64,000 nt of DNA from positions 82,498 through 146,497 of the forward strand of contig SUVQ01000007.1 in NCBI GenBank assembly GCA_015061905.1. The letters are read 5' to 3'. Position numbers and translations under genes: made by a program. The DNA comes from Verrucomicrobiota bacterium. GTDB taxonomy: Bacteria; Verrucomicrobiota; Verrucomicrobiia; Opitutales; UBA953. Below, one piece after another: positions 29,101 to 36,902 of this stretch. Numbering within the stretch: the first letter of the stretch is position 1; the number at the start of each line of letters is the position of its first letter. The notes beneath the pieces were generated by a model. The model had not been told where the DNA came from. It searched no databases and saw only the letters and a list, made by a program, of their open reading frames with translations.

Positions 29101-29456
29101 ACGGAGGCTTCGTCGAACTCGGCGTCGGCGAGTTGCAGGGCGGTTCGTATTTTTTCGTTTTCGGGATTTTCCGCAATGGCTTCGCGAACGTTTTTCCGAA
29201 GGCGGGAACGCAGTTCCGCCGTGGCGGCATCCGTAAAAGTAACGACCAAAATTTCCCGAACGCGCGGCGCGGAAAATGTTTCGTCCGAAGAAAAAGTTTG
29301 TTTCGGGTTTCCGGGCGAAAAAGTTTTTTCACCGCGCAGGAGCGAAAGATAAATTTCCGCGATGGTGAAAGTTTTTCCCGTTCCCGCGGAAGCCTCAATG
29401 ATGCCGGGGCGCGTCAAATCGAGCGAGGCGGGCAAATGTGATGAGGCTTCGGGCAT
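26124..29456 (-). CDS. recB: UvrD/RecB-type helicase-nuclease (exodeoxyribonuclease V beta-like)
   Basis: A 1110-residue SF1 helicase with nuclease end. Walker A is EASAGTGKTFTIAEIYLSLL near residue 18, motif II is VDEFQDTDPVQWEIF, motif V is LTIHKSKGLEFDTVFVPS and motif VI is YVALTRARSRL. The C-terminus has the RecB nuclease motif ILDWKTNSI, and a histidine in GTLAHLIFEKTD fits the PD-(D/E)XK site. The TFTDAATAELRSRLR segment is typical of RecB rather than AddA. No recC or recD is next to it. panC is 29 bp upstream on the same strand. It probably processes double-strand ends for recombination. Confidence 0.88.
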   Translation of the reverse strand: MPEASSHLPASLDLTRPGIIEASAGTGKTFTIAEIYLSLLRGEKTFSPGNPKQTFSSDETFSAPRVREILVVTFTDAATAELRSRLRKNVREAIAENPENEKIRTALQLADAEFDEASVFTIHGFCLRVLKDFGISARTEEIRASLSDELLRFATRWRARKIASGENIFFSVEAAEICSVLQPFLQNPELVPAEPNPADERACALYAVATQAREEWTLRRERAKDISYGEILITLRDALRDDPKLAARISARYRVAVVDEFQDTDPVQWEIFRNLFLSRNKPIFCVGDPKQAIYEFRGGDIRIYRKAKREILAAGNGNALTLGENWRSEPAVIDAFNEIFSFDSQIPATVDLGTAKKPFSVPAEISGLLDYSPVAFPQKKLSEAGNDFFDTKRKTVAAYIKIEDDESSKERGKENVRKHIAADIEDLVIRRGVPASDIAILVSDNDEANLYRAELGKKNIPAATTARGNVLCEPIARSLADILHAMLEPQNTARFRRAIISPFFEGIDANAISGNETSEFSDAARQAFADARTRWEKSGILSAFQKLSETLQFFPVLSKQKSATAQVTNLLHLTEILHNHEQKSALSPRALTRTFDALLASAKRSDDAEELRLRADSDSDAVNILTIHKSKGLEFDTVFVPSLWAKPLYSKRGEKDFVKSTGKDGNAVLLFDSSKDKSREFLTAALEAAGANAACLFYVALTRARSRLVLYHVPQRRSREIWNSYQNQILGVALPKLSEAGTHSAWQILPAGTPLPDSAFPENAGFRARSAQAKKTGKILSPEEAETRFAQAEEIRKKLSRETESVFSFSKIIHASESESAGFLRNDEGNPTASDVPETAVPATSSDEKTFPKKHFFDLPSGAEFGTLAHLIFEKTDFRSRENLPELVNSALDALPSRPNATPREQEILFAKFCAMTEENLRLPLFPDEDFRLASLAAEDAVHEMEFHFPLKQSRDIYPELFRIFKNWGGIYAETADYHWAPTSPAKESSLRVAGMMTGIIDLVFRTNGKFFILDWKTNSIAPPDVPADFRLSESELRREIVRHGYALQWSIYALALRKFLKQSLGENYVHDRDFGGIVYLFVRWCIPFSDTKNLTDAKLDELERILGDR

Positions 29457-29485
29457 CGGCGGGAACGCGAACCGGCGAGCGGGGT

Positions 29486-30334
29486 TTAGACGAGAATGTT
29501 GTCGATAAGGCGCGTGCGCGATTCCGTCATGCGAACGGCGACGGCGATGAGCGTGTTGCCGGGCACGATTTTTTTGAGCGGAGCCATCGTCGTGTTGTCC
29601 ACGATTTCGATGTATTCCGGCTCAAAAATTGCCTCGGCGGAAAGTTTGTTCAAGAACGTTTCCGCGAGTTTTTCCGCAGAGTCCGTTCCCGCGCAGATGT
29701 CGTTTTTCAGCATTTGCAAGGCGGCTTGAATTTTCGGGGCGGCGGCGCGTTCTTTTTGCGTCAGATACTGGTTGCGGGAACTGAGCGCGAGCCCGTCTTC
29801 CTCGCGAACGATGGGCGCGACCACCATTTCCACGGGAACGTGCAAGTCCTGCACCATGCGTTTGAGCACGGCAACCTGCTGCGCATCCTTTTGCCCGAAA
29901 ACGGCGACATTCGGTTGCGCGAGGTTAAAAAGAATGTCGACAACGGTGCAAACGCCGCGAAAATGCGTCGGACGGGAACGCCCGCAAAGCCCTTGAGAGC
30001 AAGCCGATTCCGTGATGTAGGTGGAAAATGTCGGCGCATACATCGTTCCCGGCGTCGGCGCAAAAAGAATGTCCGCTCCGTGGGCGCGGCAAACCTCGCA
30101 GTCCGCATCAAGCGTGCGAGGATATTTTTCGTAGTCTTCGTTCGGTCCGAATTGCGTGGGATTGACGAAAACGGAAACGATGAGCACGTCGGCGCGCGGG
30201 CGGGCTTCGTCCATGAGCGAAGCGTGTCCGGCATGAAGATTGCCCATGGTCGGGACGAGGGCGATAGTTTTTCCCTGCGCGCGGAGCGCGAGAGCCGTTT
30301 GTTGAAGTTCTTTGGAGTCGTGAATGACTTTCAT
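29486..30334 (-). CDS. panC: Pantothenate synthetase
   Basis: The enzyme joins pantoate and beta-alanine using ATP in vitamin B5/CoA synthesis. At 282 residues from ATG at 30334 it has the usual length; a longer upstream frame adds 50 residues with no family similarity and is rejected. The HIGH-type motif is PTMGNLHAGHASLMDEA, and VFVNPTQFGPNEDYEKYPRT and SSRNQYL are both present. It forms a two-gene unit with recB downstream. Confidence 0.95.
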   Translation of the reverse strand: MKVIHDSKELQQTALALRAQGKTIALVPTMGNLHAGHASLMDEARPRADVLIVSVFVNPTQFGPNEDYEKYPRTLDADCEVCRAHGADILFAPTPGTMYAPTFSTYITESACSQGLCGRSRPTHFRGVCTVVDILFNLAQPNVAVFGQKDAQQVAVLKRMVQDLHVPVEMVVAPIVREEDGLALSSRNQYLTQKERAAAPKIQAALQMLKNDICAGTDSAEKLAETFLNKLSAEAIFEPEYIEIVDNTTMAPLKKIVPGNTLIAVAVRMTESRTRLIDNILV

Positions 30335-30467
30335 CGCTAAAAAATTTAAAGAAAAGATAATGATACGCCGCCTGCGCTTAACTTTCCACGAAAAAGCTTG
30401 GTGAAGATAGACGTCGGGAAACCTCGCGCAAAGACGCGAAATTAATAAACAGGCGTTTCCGCGCGAA

Positions 30468-30530
30468 GCGGACTCCTCCACCACGCCGAAGGCGCGGTTC
30501 CCCTCCTCTTGGCAAGAGGAGGAGCTTTTT
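30468..30530. repeat. CTCC-rich intergenic repeat, inverted fragment
   Basis: ACTCCTCCACCACGCCGAAGG and CCCCTCCTCTTGGCAAGAGG are the reverse complement of the right half of the repeats at 23461 and 31312. CTCCTCTT-GGC-AAGAGGAG followed by a T-run could also act as a hairpin terminator. Confidence 0.7.
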
Positions 30531-30571
30531 TTATTTTTTTATTTTTTTATTTTTTTTTTTTCAAAACATGC

Positions 30572-30602
30572 TTGACGGGCAAGTTTTTTTTTTTGCGAGA
30601 AT
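30572..30602 (+). promoter_or_regulatory. Conserved PEP-CTERM promoter-like element
   Basis: TTGACG (30572-30577), GGCAAG, a T-tract and GCGAGAATC follow, with GAGAAT at 30597-30602 after 19 bases. It is identical to the block at 22673, although the flanking genes differ. Confidence 0.6.
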
Positions 30603-30627
30603 CCGAACAGAAATTGAGTCATTTCGG

Positions 30628-30639
30628 CGGGAACGCCTG
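30628..30639 (+). other. Leader hairpin with GGAA loop
   Basis: GGCGGGAACGCC is a 4-bp stem closed by a GGAA (GNRA-type) loop. It is nested in a larger imperfect pairing of CCGAACAG with CTGTCGTGATTCGG. It contains the CGGGAACG motif, as does the leader at 11825. Confidence 0.45.
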
Positions 30640-30691
30640 TCGTGATTCGGTTTTTACTTCAAATACTATTTAACATTCAACAAATACTACT

Positions 30692-31306
30692 ATGAAAAAA
30701 TATATCACTATTGCGGCTCTCCTCGCAGCAGGAGGCTTGTCGGCTAATGCAACTACCTATCACGGTAACGTCAACTTTGATGCTCTTGACCTGCTTCTTC
30801 AGGAAAAAGGCTATGTAGGACAAGGTGCATTTTCGTTTGATTTTACTTTCACGGGAATGGACATTGCCAAAGGATACGATTCTGCCGAGATTTTGAATTT
30901 GGGGACGACTGGTTATTATCTCGGAACCCAACAAGCACGGTATATTGCCGTTTCAAATGCCGAAGGAGATGACCTTGGCGCAGTGAATAATATCCGTTAT
31001 ACGGACTATACGGGAGATCTAACTTCTGGATGGGTGTGGGATTCCGGTTCTCAAGGGGGCGTTTATAATCAAAAGTACAGCATCTCGTACGACGGAATTA
31101 GCACGTTGACAATTGATGTTGCTTCCCAAAAAACACTTGTTTTCACAAATGTTACTAATTTGGATGCACGTGAGTTTGATCTTGGAGAAAAGGTTACAGG
31201 AGCTAGTGTTTCTAATTTAGTTGCCGTTCCCGAGCCGTCGGCATTCGGATTGTTGGCAGGAGTCGGAGCTTTGGCGCTCGTGGCTTCGCGTCGCCGCCGC
31301 CGCTAA
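30692..31306 (+). CDS. PEP-CTERM sorting domain protein (third)
   Basis: A 204-residue exported protein. It has the signal peptide MKKYITIAALLAAGGLSANA, a middle rich in Tyr, Asp and Gly without recognised motif, and the tail VPEPSAFGLLAGVGALALVA with terminal arginines. Promoter block, signal peptide, tail and 3' repeat match the gene at 22784. Its middle has lower GC than the surrounding genes and no CGGGAACG motif apart from the one that encodes VPEP. Confidence 0.88.
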   Translation: MKKYITIAALLAAGGLSANATTYHGNVNFDALDLLLQEKGYVGQGAFSFDFTFTGMDIAKGYDSAEILNLGTTGYYLGTQQARYIAVSNAEGDDLGAVNNIRYTDYTGDLTSGWVWDSGSQGGVYNQKYSISYDGISTLTIDVASQKTLVFTNVTNLDAREFDLGEKVTGASVSNLVAVPEPSAFGLLAGVGALALVASRRRRR

Positions 31307-31311
31307 TAAAC

Positions 31312-31480
31312 GCCCTCACCATGCTTCGCATGGTCCCCTCCCTCTTAGTAAGAGGGAGAGCTTTTTAAAAATCTAAAAAAGGAAAACTAAAGCTCCTCCC
31401 CTTGGTAAGGGGAGGGGGACCGCGCCGAAGGCGTGGTGGAGGAGTCAAAACTTTCTCTGCCTTAGGCGGAGATGATTTAG
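31312..31480. repeat. CTCC-rich intergenic repeat, copy 2
   Basis: The sequence and order are the same as at 23461-23640, with few differences: CCCTCACCATGCTTCGCATGG, CTCTTAGTAAGAGG and GTGGTGGAGGAGTC. It sits at the same place relative to its PEP-CTERM gene, so gene and repeat were probably duplicated together. Confidence 0.75.
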
Positions 31481-31493
31481 TAATATGGTTATA

Positions 31494-31533
31494 GCGTTCC
31501 CGTGGTGAAAACTGCGGGAACGTTTTGTTTTTT
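31494..31533 (+). terminator. Intrinsic terminator made of a CGTTCCCG/CGGGAACG pair
   Basis: GCGTTCCCG faces GCGGGAACG across TGGTGAAAACT, then TTTTGTTTTTT follows. It is the probable 3' end of the third PEP-CTERM transcript. Confidence 0.78.
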
Positions 31534-31690
31534 CGCGCAAAGCTACGAAACCGCAAAGTTTTTTTTTATTTTTCAAATACTTTGCGGCTTCGCGTCTTTG
31601 CGCGAGAATTTTAAGCATTGTGTGAAGTCTCACTTTACTTCACACGCAAAACACTTTGCGGCGGAAATTCCTTTCCGTTCGCATGCGCTA
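31534..31690. repeat. Mosaic intergenic repeat cluster, copy 6
   Basis: TCGCGCAAAGCTACG and GCGGCTTCGCGTCTTTGCG are followed by the module GTGTGAAG...TTTACTTCACACGCAAAAC...GCGGCGGAAATTCC. This module matches those at 13130 and 23880. It ends at the sufC stop codon. Confidence 0.7.
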
Positions 31691-31691
31691 T

Positions 31692-32450
31692 TTACTTGCT
31701 GAAATTTTCTTTCACCCAGGCGTAGCCTTTTTGCTCGAGCTCCAGCGCGAGTTCCTTGCCGCCGGAGTGAACGATGCGCCCGCCGTCCATAATGTGAACT
31801 TTGTCGGGAACGATGTATTCGAGCAAACGTTGATAGTGCGTAATGACGAGTGCGCCGAACGCGTTCCCGCGCATTTTATTAACGCCCTCGGCGACGATGC
31901 GAAGCGCGTCGATATCCAACCCGGAATCGGTTTCGTCCAAAATCGCGTAAGAGGGCTGAGCCATCATCATTTGCAAAATGTCGCAACGTTTTTTTTCGCC
32001 GCCGGAAAAACCTTCGTTGACTGCGCGCGAAGTAAATTTGCGGTCCATCGCGAGCGCGTCCATTTTTTCGTAAAGCCTGGCGTAAAATTCCTTCGCGTTA
32101 AACGGCGTTCCCGCCGGCTGGCGTGCAACCATCATTGCGCGGATAAAGTTGGCGATGGTAACGCCGGGAATTTCAACGGGATACTGGAATGCGACGAAAA
32201 GCCCGAGGCGCGCGATTTCGTCCGGCTCTTTTCCGAGGATTTGCACGCCGTCCAAATACGCTTCGCCGCTTGTTACCGTGTAATCCGGATGCCCGGCAAG
32301 CGCTTTCGCGAGTGTCGATTTTCCCGTTCCGTTCGGACCCATGATGGCGTGCACTTCGCCTTTCGGCAAAGTCAGGGAAAAATTTTTCAAAATTTCGCGG
32401 TCTCCGATGGAAACGCAAAGGTCTTTAATTTCTAAAATATTATTAGTCAT
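31692..32450 (-). CDS. sufC: Fe-S cluster assembly ATPase SufC
   Basis: A 252-residue ABC-type ATPase of the SUF iron-sulfur assembly system, which normally works with SufB and SufD. Walker A is [20 protein letters not shown] near residue 36, the signature is [16 protein letters not shown] and Walker B is [16 protein letters not shown], all with SufC-specific spelling. No other suf gene is in the window on either side, so it stands apart from its partners unless these lie elsewhere. Confidence 0.95.
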   Translation of the reverse strand: MTNNILEIKDLCVSIGDREILKNFSLTLPKGEVHAIMGPNGTGKSTLAKALAGHPDYTVTSGEAYLDGVQILGKEPDEIARLGLFVAFQYPVEIPGVTIANFIRAMMVARQPAGTPFNAKEFYARLYEKMDALAMDRKFTSRAVNEGFSGGEKKRCDILQMMMAQPSYAILDETDSGLDIDALRIVAEGVNKMRGNAFGALVITHYQRLLEYIVPDKVHIMDGGRIVHSGGKELALELEQKGYAWVKENFSK

Positions 32451-32496
32451 GTTTTATTTTTTCTGCGCATTCTATGCGTTTTCGGTGCGTTCCCGC

Positions 32497-32690
32497 AAAT
32501 TGAAATTTAGCGAACGCAACGCGCGCGTTCGCTAAATGTTTAAAAGCTTAAGAGCTTAGAAGTTTAGTTGTTTCGCAAGCGAAACAAGGAAAGGAATCCT
32601 TTTTATTTTATAAAAGTAAAACCCTCGGTGTAGCCGATTAACCTTTTCAGCTTCTCCGCTTTTAAACGTCTCAACTTTTTTTTAACATTG
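32497..32690. repeat. Complex intergenic element, copy 1
   Basis: It begins AAATTGAAATTTAGCG and has a perfect 12-bp hairpin TTTAGCGAACGC / GCGTTCGCTAAA. After short AGCTTAAGAGCTTAGAAG repeats comes TTTATAAAAGTAAAACCCTC...GCCGATTAA...TTTTCAGCTTCTCC. The last part is the reverse complement of the matching part of the element at 45938, so the inner segment is inverted between the copies. Confidence 0.65.
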
Positions 32691-32758
32691 GCGGAAGCAT
32701 GCGCTTCAGCAAATTTCAATTTGCGGGACGCGCGGGAACGCTGTTTATTAGAACGATT

Positions 32759-34552
32759 ATGGAAATTTGGTTTAATCCGGCAAAAGAACTGGACACGATT
32801 TTGCGGCGCGTCGCGGGAACGGTCGACGGCTTCTCATCCGCGTTTTCTCCCGAAATGCGTCCCGCAGATCCGCGTTTCGGAGATTATCAGGCAAACGGCG
32901 TTCTCGCCGAAGCAAAACGTGCGAAAACCAATCCGCGCGCGCTTGCAACCGCGCTTGTCGACGCGCTGAAAAATTCCGGCGAAATCGATTCTTCACTTGT
33001 CGAAATTTCCATCGCCGGCCCCGGGTTTATCAATTTTAAGCTTTCCGCAGAATTTCTCGCGCAATGGCTGGTGCGTTACCGCGGCGCGGAAGATTTGCAC
33101 AAATCTGCAGAGTCCGCCTACCGCGGCAAAAAAGTCGTCATCGACTATCCGTCCACAAACACGGCGAAGCAAATGCACGTCGGGCATCTGCGCATTATGG
33201 ACATCGGCGAAGCCATTGCGCGCCTGCTCGCGTTTTGCGGCGCGGACCTCGTGCGCGACAATCATATCGGCGACTGGGGCACCAATTTCGGCGTGCTCAT
33301 GTTTGAAATCAAACGCCAAAATTTCGCGTTCCCGGACGACGACGAACTCGCGCTCGAACAACTCGAAGAACTTTACAAATCCGGCACCGCGTTTTGTAAA
33401 GATGCGGAAAAAAATCCCGGCGCAATGGATGCCGCCCGCGCCGAACTCGTTAAACTCCAGCAGGGCGATGCGGAAAACCTCGCGCTTTGGGAACGCATCG
33501 TTCGCGTCTCCAACGCCGCCTGCGAAAAAATGTATGACGTTTTCGGCGTTAAGCCCGACGTTACTCTCGGCGAAAGTTTCTACCGCGACAAAGTCGGACG
33601 CGTTTATTCCGAGCTCACCGAATGCGGCATTGCCGAAGAAGACGACGGCGCGCTCATCGTTTGGAACGATGACGATCCGCGCTATTCCCGCCACAACGAG
33701 AACGCCGCTCCGTTTATCGTGCGAAAAAAAGACGGCGGCTCCAACTACGCTTCGACGGACCTCGCGACGCTGCTTTACCGCGTTGAACATTTCAAGGCGG
33801 ACGAAGTCGTTTACGTTACCGACGACCGCCAATGCGACCACTTCCGCATGCTTTTCCTTACGGCGGCGCGTTGGTTTAAATGCAAAAATTACACGCTCCC
33901 GTCTCTGCGCCACGTTTCTTTCGGAAAAATTCTCGGCGCGAACGGCAAGCCGCTGAAAACCAAGGAGGGCGGAACGATTCGCCTCAAAGCACTCGTTGCC
34001 GAAGCCGTTGAGCGCGCCTTTGCCATCGTTTCCGAAAAGAACCCGGATTTGTCCGAACCCGAACGCCGCAAAATCGCCGAAACCATCGGCGTTGCCGCCA
34101 TTCGCTACGTTGACCTGATGTCCAACCGCACGGGCGATTACATGTTCGCGTGGGATCGCCTCCTTGCTTTCGAAGGAAACACCGCGCCTTACCTGCTTTA
34201 CGCGGTGGCGCGTATCCGTAGCGTTTTCCGGAAGGCGGGAACGTCCCTCGACGCCGTTTCCGGAGATGTTGAAAAATACGTTCCCGCGACCGATGCGGAA
34301 ATCGCGCTTGCGAAAAAACTTCTCGGCTTTTCCGCCGCCGTTCAAAGTGCGTGCGACGAGCTCAAACCGCACCACATTTGCGGCTATCTCTTCGACCTTG
34401 CCGGCGCGTTCTCGTCGTTCTACAACGCGGACAAAGTGATGGTCGACGATCCCGCCGTGCGCGCCCTGCGCCTGCTCCTCTGCGCGCGCACTTGCACTAT
34501 TCTCGAAACCGGGCTTCGCCTTCTCGGCATCGAGCCGCTTGAGCGTATGTAA
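32759..34552 (+). CDS. argS: Arginyl-tRNA synthetase
   Basis: It charges tRNA-Arg. About 597 residues from ATG at 32759, chosen because family members begin close to the conserved N-terminal helix (here KELDTILRRVAG). An upstream in-frame ATG at 32699 would add 20 residues and is possible. The class I HIGH motif is in NTAKQMHVGHLRIMDIGEA. The KMSKS equivalent is degenerate (around GANGKPLKTKEGGTIRL), as usual for this enzyme. The C-terminal DALR anticodon domain ends LETGLRLLGIEPLERM. Confidence 0.95.
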   Translation: MEIWFNPAKELDTILRRVAGTVDGFSSAFSPEMRPADPRFGDYQANGVLAEAKRAKTNPRALATALVDALKNSGEIDSSLVEISIAGPGFINFKLSAEFLAQWLVRYRGAEDLHKSAESAYRGKKVVIDYPSTNTAKQMHVGHLRIMDIGEAIARLLAFCGADLVRDNHIGDWGTNFGVLMFEIKRQNFAFPDDDELALEQLEELYKSGTAFCKDAEKNPGAMDAARAELVKLQQGDAENLALWERIVRVSNAACEKMYDVFGVKPDVTLGESFYRDKVGRVYSELTECGIAEEDDGALIVWNDDDPRYSRHNENAAPFIVRKKDGGSNYASTDLATLLYRVEHFKADEVVYVTDDRQCDHFRMLFLTAARWFKCKNYTLPSLRHVSFGKILGANGKPLKTKEGGTIRLKALVAEAVERAFAIVSEKNPDLSEPERRKIAETIGVAAIRYVDLMSNRTGDYMFAWDRLLAFEGNTAPYLLYAVARIRSVFRKAGTSLDAVSGDVEKYVPATDAEIALAKKLLGFSAAVQSACDELKPHHICGYLFDLAGAFSSFYNADKVMVDDPAVRALRLLLCARTCTILETGLRLLGIEPLERM

Positions 34553-34583
34553 ATTATTTATACAAAAAAACACGTTTCACTTT

Positions 34584-35312
34584 ATGCGAAAAATTATTTT
34601 TGCCATCGTCGCATTTGTCGTTCTGGCCTCCGTCGGAATGATTTTTTACGTGCGGATTTTTTCCGTCGTGAAACCGCAACTGACAACGACGCTCAAGGAA
34701 ATCGTTCCCGAAAAGATCGACGGCTGGACGATTACCGAGCAGCCGCTTGCGGAAACGGAAGGCATGCGCCAATACGTCGGAGATTTTCTTAAATTTGACC
34801 AATACATTTCCCGCATTTTCCGCAAGGGCGAGCTAGAAGTCGTGTTCTACACCGCTTATTGGGAACCGGGTGGGAAAACGCCGTTCGATGCCGGCGGACA
34901 CAATCCGGACTCCTGCTGGGTGAACTTCGGTTGGACGCGCGAAGCCCGAAACTTCGCCGTTTCCGGGCACAAAATCGAAGGGCGGGAACTGCTTCCCTAC
35001 GAATTCGGCATTTACACTAAAGACGACACCACTCAGCCCGTCATTTTTTGGCACCTTATCAACGGCGTTCCTTTTCGTTACGAGGACCAAAAATTAGGCT
35101 GGAGCGAAGGGCTTGCCGGCGCGGTGGATCGCGTAGGCGTTCGCGTAGAGGATTTTAAACGCTTCGGGCTGAATCAGCGCCGCGAACAAATGTTCATCCG
35201 CATCTCGTTCCCGAATCAGGACATGGAAAAAGTTTGGGCGAATCCGGATTTCCGGAAACTTCTTCTCTCCGTCGAGCGTCTCGGGATTTTTAAAGACATG
35301 CCCTGGAAATAA
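34584..35312 (+). CDS. EpsI-like exosortase-associated protein
   Basis: A 242-residue protein with one N-terminal membrane helix (IIFAIVAFVVLASVGMIFYV) and an extracytoplasmic domain. The domain pattern is a GW near the start, an aromatic FYTAYWE strand, then GGHNPDSCWVNFGW. This resembles the DUF3485/EpsI family found fused to or beside exosortases. The start at 34584 avoids overlap with argS. It lies 31 bp after argS and 48 bp before folD, and no exosortase is adjacent. With five PEP-CTERM proteins in the window, a role in their sorting is a reasonable inference. The family call is by eye. Confidence 0.6.
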   Translation: MRKIIFAIVAFVVLASVGMIFYVRIFSVVKPQLTTTLKEIVPEKIDGWTITEQPLAETEGMRQYVGDFLKFDQYISRIFRKGELEVVFYTAYWEPGGKTPFDAGGHNPDSCWVNFGWTREARNFAVSGHKIEGRELLPYEFGIYTKDDTTQPVIFWHLINGVPFRYEDQKLGWSEGLAGAVDRVGVRVEDFKRFGLNQRREQMFIRISFPNQDMEKVWANPDFRKLLLSVERLGIFKDMPWK

Positions 35313-35360
35313 TAATTTTTTTCAAAAAAAACGCATCCGAAATCTAAATACAAAAAAACA

Positions 35361-36239
35361 ATGGAACTCATCGACGGAAATCTCATCGCCAAACAAATTC
35401 TCACGGAACTGAAAGCGACGGTTGAAAAAATCTCGCCGCGAGCGATTCCGCACATCGTCGTCATTCGCGTGGGAGACGATCCCGCCTCCGTTTCCTACGT
35501 CAGCAAAAAACAAAAAACCGCCGCCGAAATCGGCATGAAAAGCACGCTCAAGCTTTTCCCGGAAAGCGTTTCCCAAGCGGAACTGGAAGCAACAATCGAC
35601 GAGTTGAACGCAGATGCTTCCGTGCACGGAATCCTCATTCAGGCACCGCTCCCGAAACACATTTGCGAAACCGAAATCTTCAACCGCGTTTCACCGGACA
35701 AAGACGTGGACGGATTTTCCACCGTCAATATCGGTCGCCTCGTTCAGGAACTTCCGGAAGCTTTCGCCGCCTGCACACCGGCGGGAATTATTGAGCTTTT
35801 GGAACGCTCCGGCGTAAAAACTTCCGGGAAGCACGCCGTCATTGTCGGGCGTTCGCTCATCGTCGGAAAGCCCGCCGCGCTTCTCCTTATTTCCAAGAAA
35901 TGCGACGCGACCGTTACCGTTTGCCATTCCCGCACGCAAAATTTGGCGGAAATCACGCGCCAAGCGGACATTCTTGTTGCCGCAATCGGGAAAGCTCATT
36001 TTATCACGGAAGAAATGGTAAAGCCCGGAGCCGTCGTCATCGATGTCGGAATCAACCGCGTTCCCGACGCTTCCAAGAAAAGCGGCTTCCGCCTTGTCGG
36101 CGACGTCGATTTTGAGAAAGTCGCTCCGAAATGCGAAAAAATCACGCCCGTTCCCGGCGGCGTCGGTCCGATGACCGTTGCGATGCTGATGAAAAATACG
36201 CTTGATGCCTGCCGCCGCGCAATCGGCGACGATCGATAA
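35361..36239 (+). CDS. folD: Bifunctional methylenetetrahydrofolate dehydrogenase/cyclohydrolase
   Basis: The enzyme interconverts methylene-, methenyl- and formyl-tetrahydrofolate, supplying one-carbon units. At 292 residues it has normal length. Conserved segments are [15 protein letters not shown] with the catalytic lysine, [30 protein letters not shown] and [13 protein letters not shown]. The RDD gene starts three bases after its stop, so the two are co-transcribed. Confidence 0.96.
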   Translation: MELIDGNLIAKQILTELKATVEKISPRAIPHIVVIRVGDDPASVSYVSKKQKTAAEIGMKSTLKLFPESVSQAELEATIDELNADASVHGILIQAPLPKHICETEIFNRVSPDKDVDGFSTVNIGRLVQELPEAFAACTPAGIIELLERSGVKTSGKHAVIVGRSLIVGKPAALLLISKKCDATVTVCHSRTQNLAEITRQADILVAAIGKAHFITEEMVKPGAVVIDVGINRVPDASKKSGFRLVGDVDFEKVAPKCEKITPVPGGVGPMTVAMLMKNTLDACRRAIGDDR

Positions 36240-36242
36240 AAA

Positions 36243-36896
36243 ATGAACCCGCCGCCGATTCCCGAGAAACTCGTTTTCGTCGTCGCAGAAAAAGATCTGC
36301 CTCCGACGGCTCCGTTGCGTTTTCGGGTGCTCGCATTTTTGGCGGACGGCGTTCTCGCACTCATTGTTGCCGCGCTTGCCGTAAAAATCCTCGTTCCCGT
36401 TTTTTATCCGGAAGGTTTTTCGCTTTTCGCCGAATATTACCGCGATTTCCGGACAGCTTACGAAGCCGCGTTAAATGCCGCCGTCGGCGGGAACGTCGAC
36501 CGCACCGCGCTTGATGCCGTTTCCGCGCGTGCGTTGCAGGACGAGAGGCTTTATTCGTTTTTTGAAACGGTTTACTCGGTTTCTTTCATCGCCGTCGCGC
36601 TTTATTTTGTGCTGACGGAATTTTTCCTGCGCGGACAAAGCCTCGGAAAAAAAATCTTCGGTCTGCGCACCGTTGTTTTCGGCACGCCGTTCCCGCCGCT
36701 TTTTCTTCAAATTCTCTCCCGCTCCTTCTGGAAAGCGATAACGCTTGTTCCCGTCGGTCCCTTGCTCGCACTTCTCGGGCTCGCCAATGCCGCCGTCGTC
36801 CTTTTCGCTCGCCGACATCGCGGGTGGCACGACAAGCTCGCCAGAACAGAAGTCATTGACCTTCGCGAACTCGAAAAACGTTCTTCAAAAAAATAA
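36243..36896 (+). CDS. RDD family membrane protein
   Basis: A 217-residue protein of the RDD family (function generally unknown, some transport links). It has the conserved arginine in RFRVLAFLADGVLALIVAAL (first helix), a middle helix pair, the segment RGQSLGKKIFGLRTV and the C-terminal RHRGWHDKLARTEVID. It is tightly packed between folD and aroB (three and six bases), so it belongs to their operon. Confidence 0.85.
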   Translation: MNPPPIPEKLVFVVAEKDLPPTAPLRFRVLAFLADGVLALIVAALAVKILVPVFYPEGFSLFAEYYRDFRTAYEAALNAAVGGNVDRTALDAVSARALQDERLYSFFETVYSVSFIAVALYFVLTEFFLRGQSLGKKIFGLRTVVFGTPFPPLFLQILSRSFWKAITLVPVGPLLALLGLANAAVVLFARRHRGWHDKLARTEVIDLRELEKRSSKK

Positions 36897-36902
36897 TTTT
36901 CC

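Larger units (their letters stand above)
30335..30691. other. Gene-free stretch with repeat fragments before a PEP-CTERM gene
   Basis: About 360 bases hold the panC upstream region, a fragment CTCGCGCAAAGACGCGAAA of the mosaic repeat, the inverted CTCC-rich repeat (30468-30530), a long T/A tract (30530-30562), the promoter-like block and a leader hairpin. No coding frame was seen. Confidence 0.6.

Noticed and set aside
30335..30484. N-terminal extension of panC
   Set aside because: It would add 50 residues without family similarity; the enzyme has its normal length from 30334.
22673..30602. Sigma-54 promoters before PEP-CTERM genes
   Set aside because: These genes are sigma-54 controlled in some bacteria. 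Here GG and GC elements are not ten bases apart, so the consensus does not fit.
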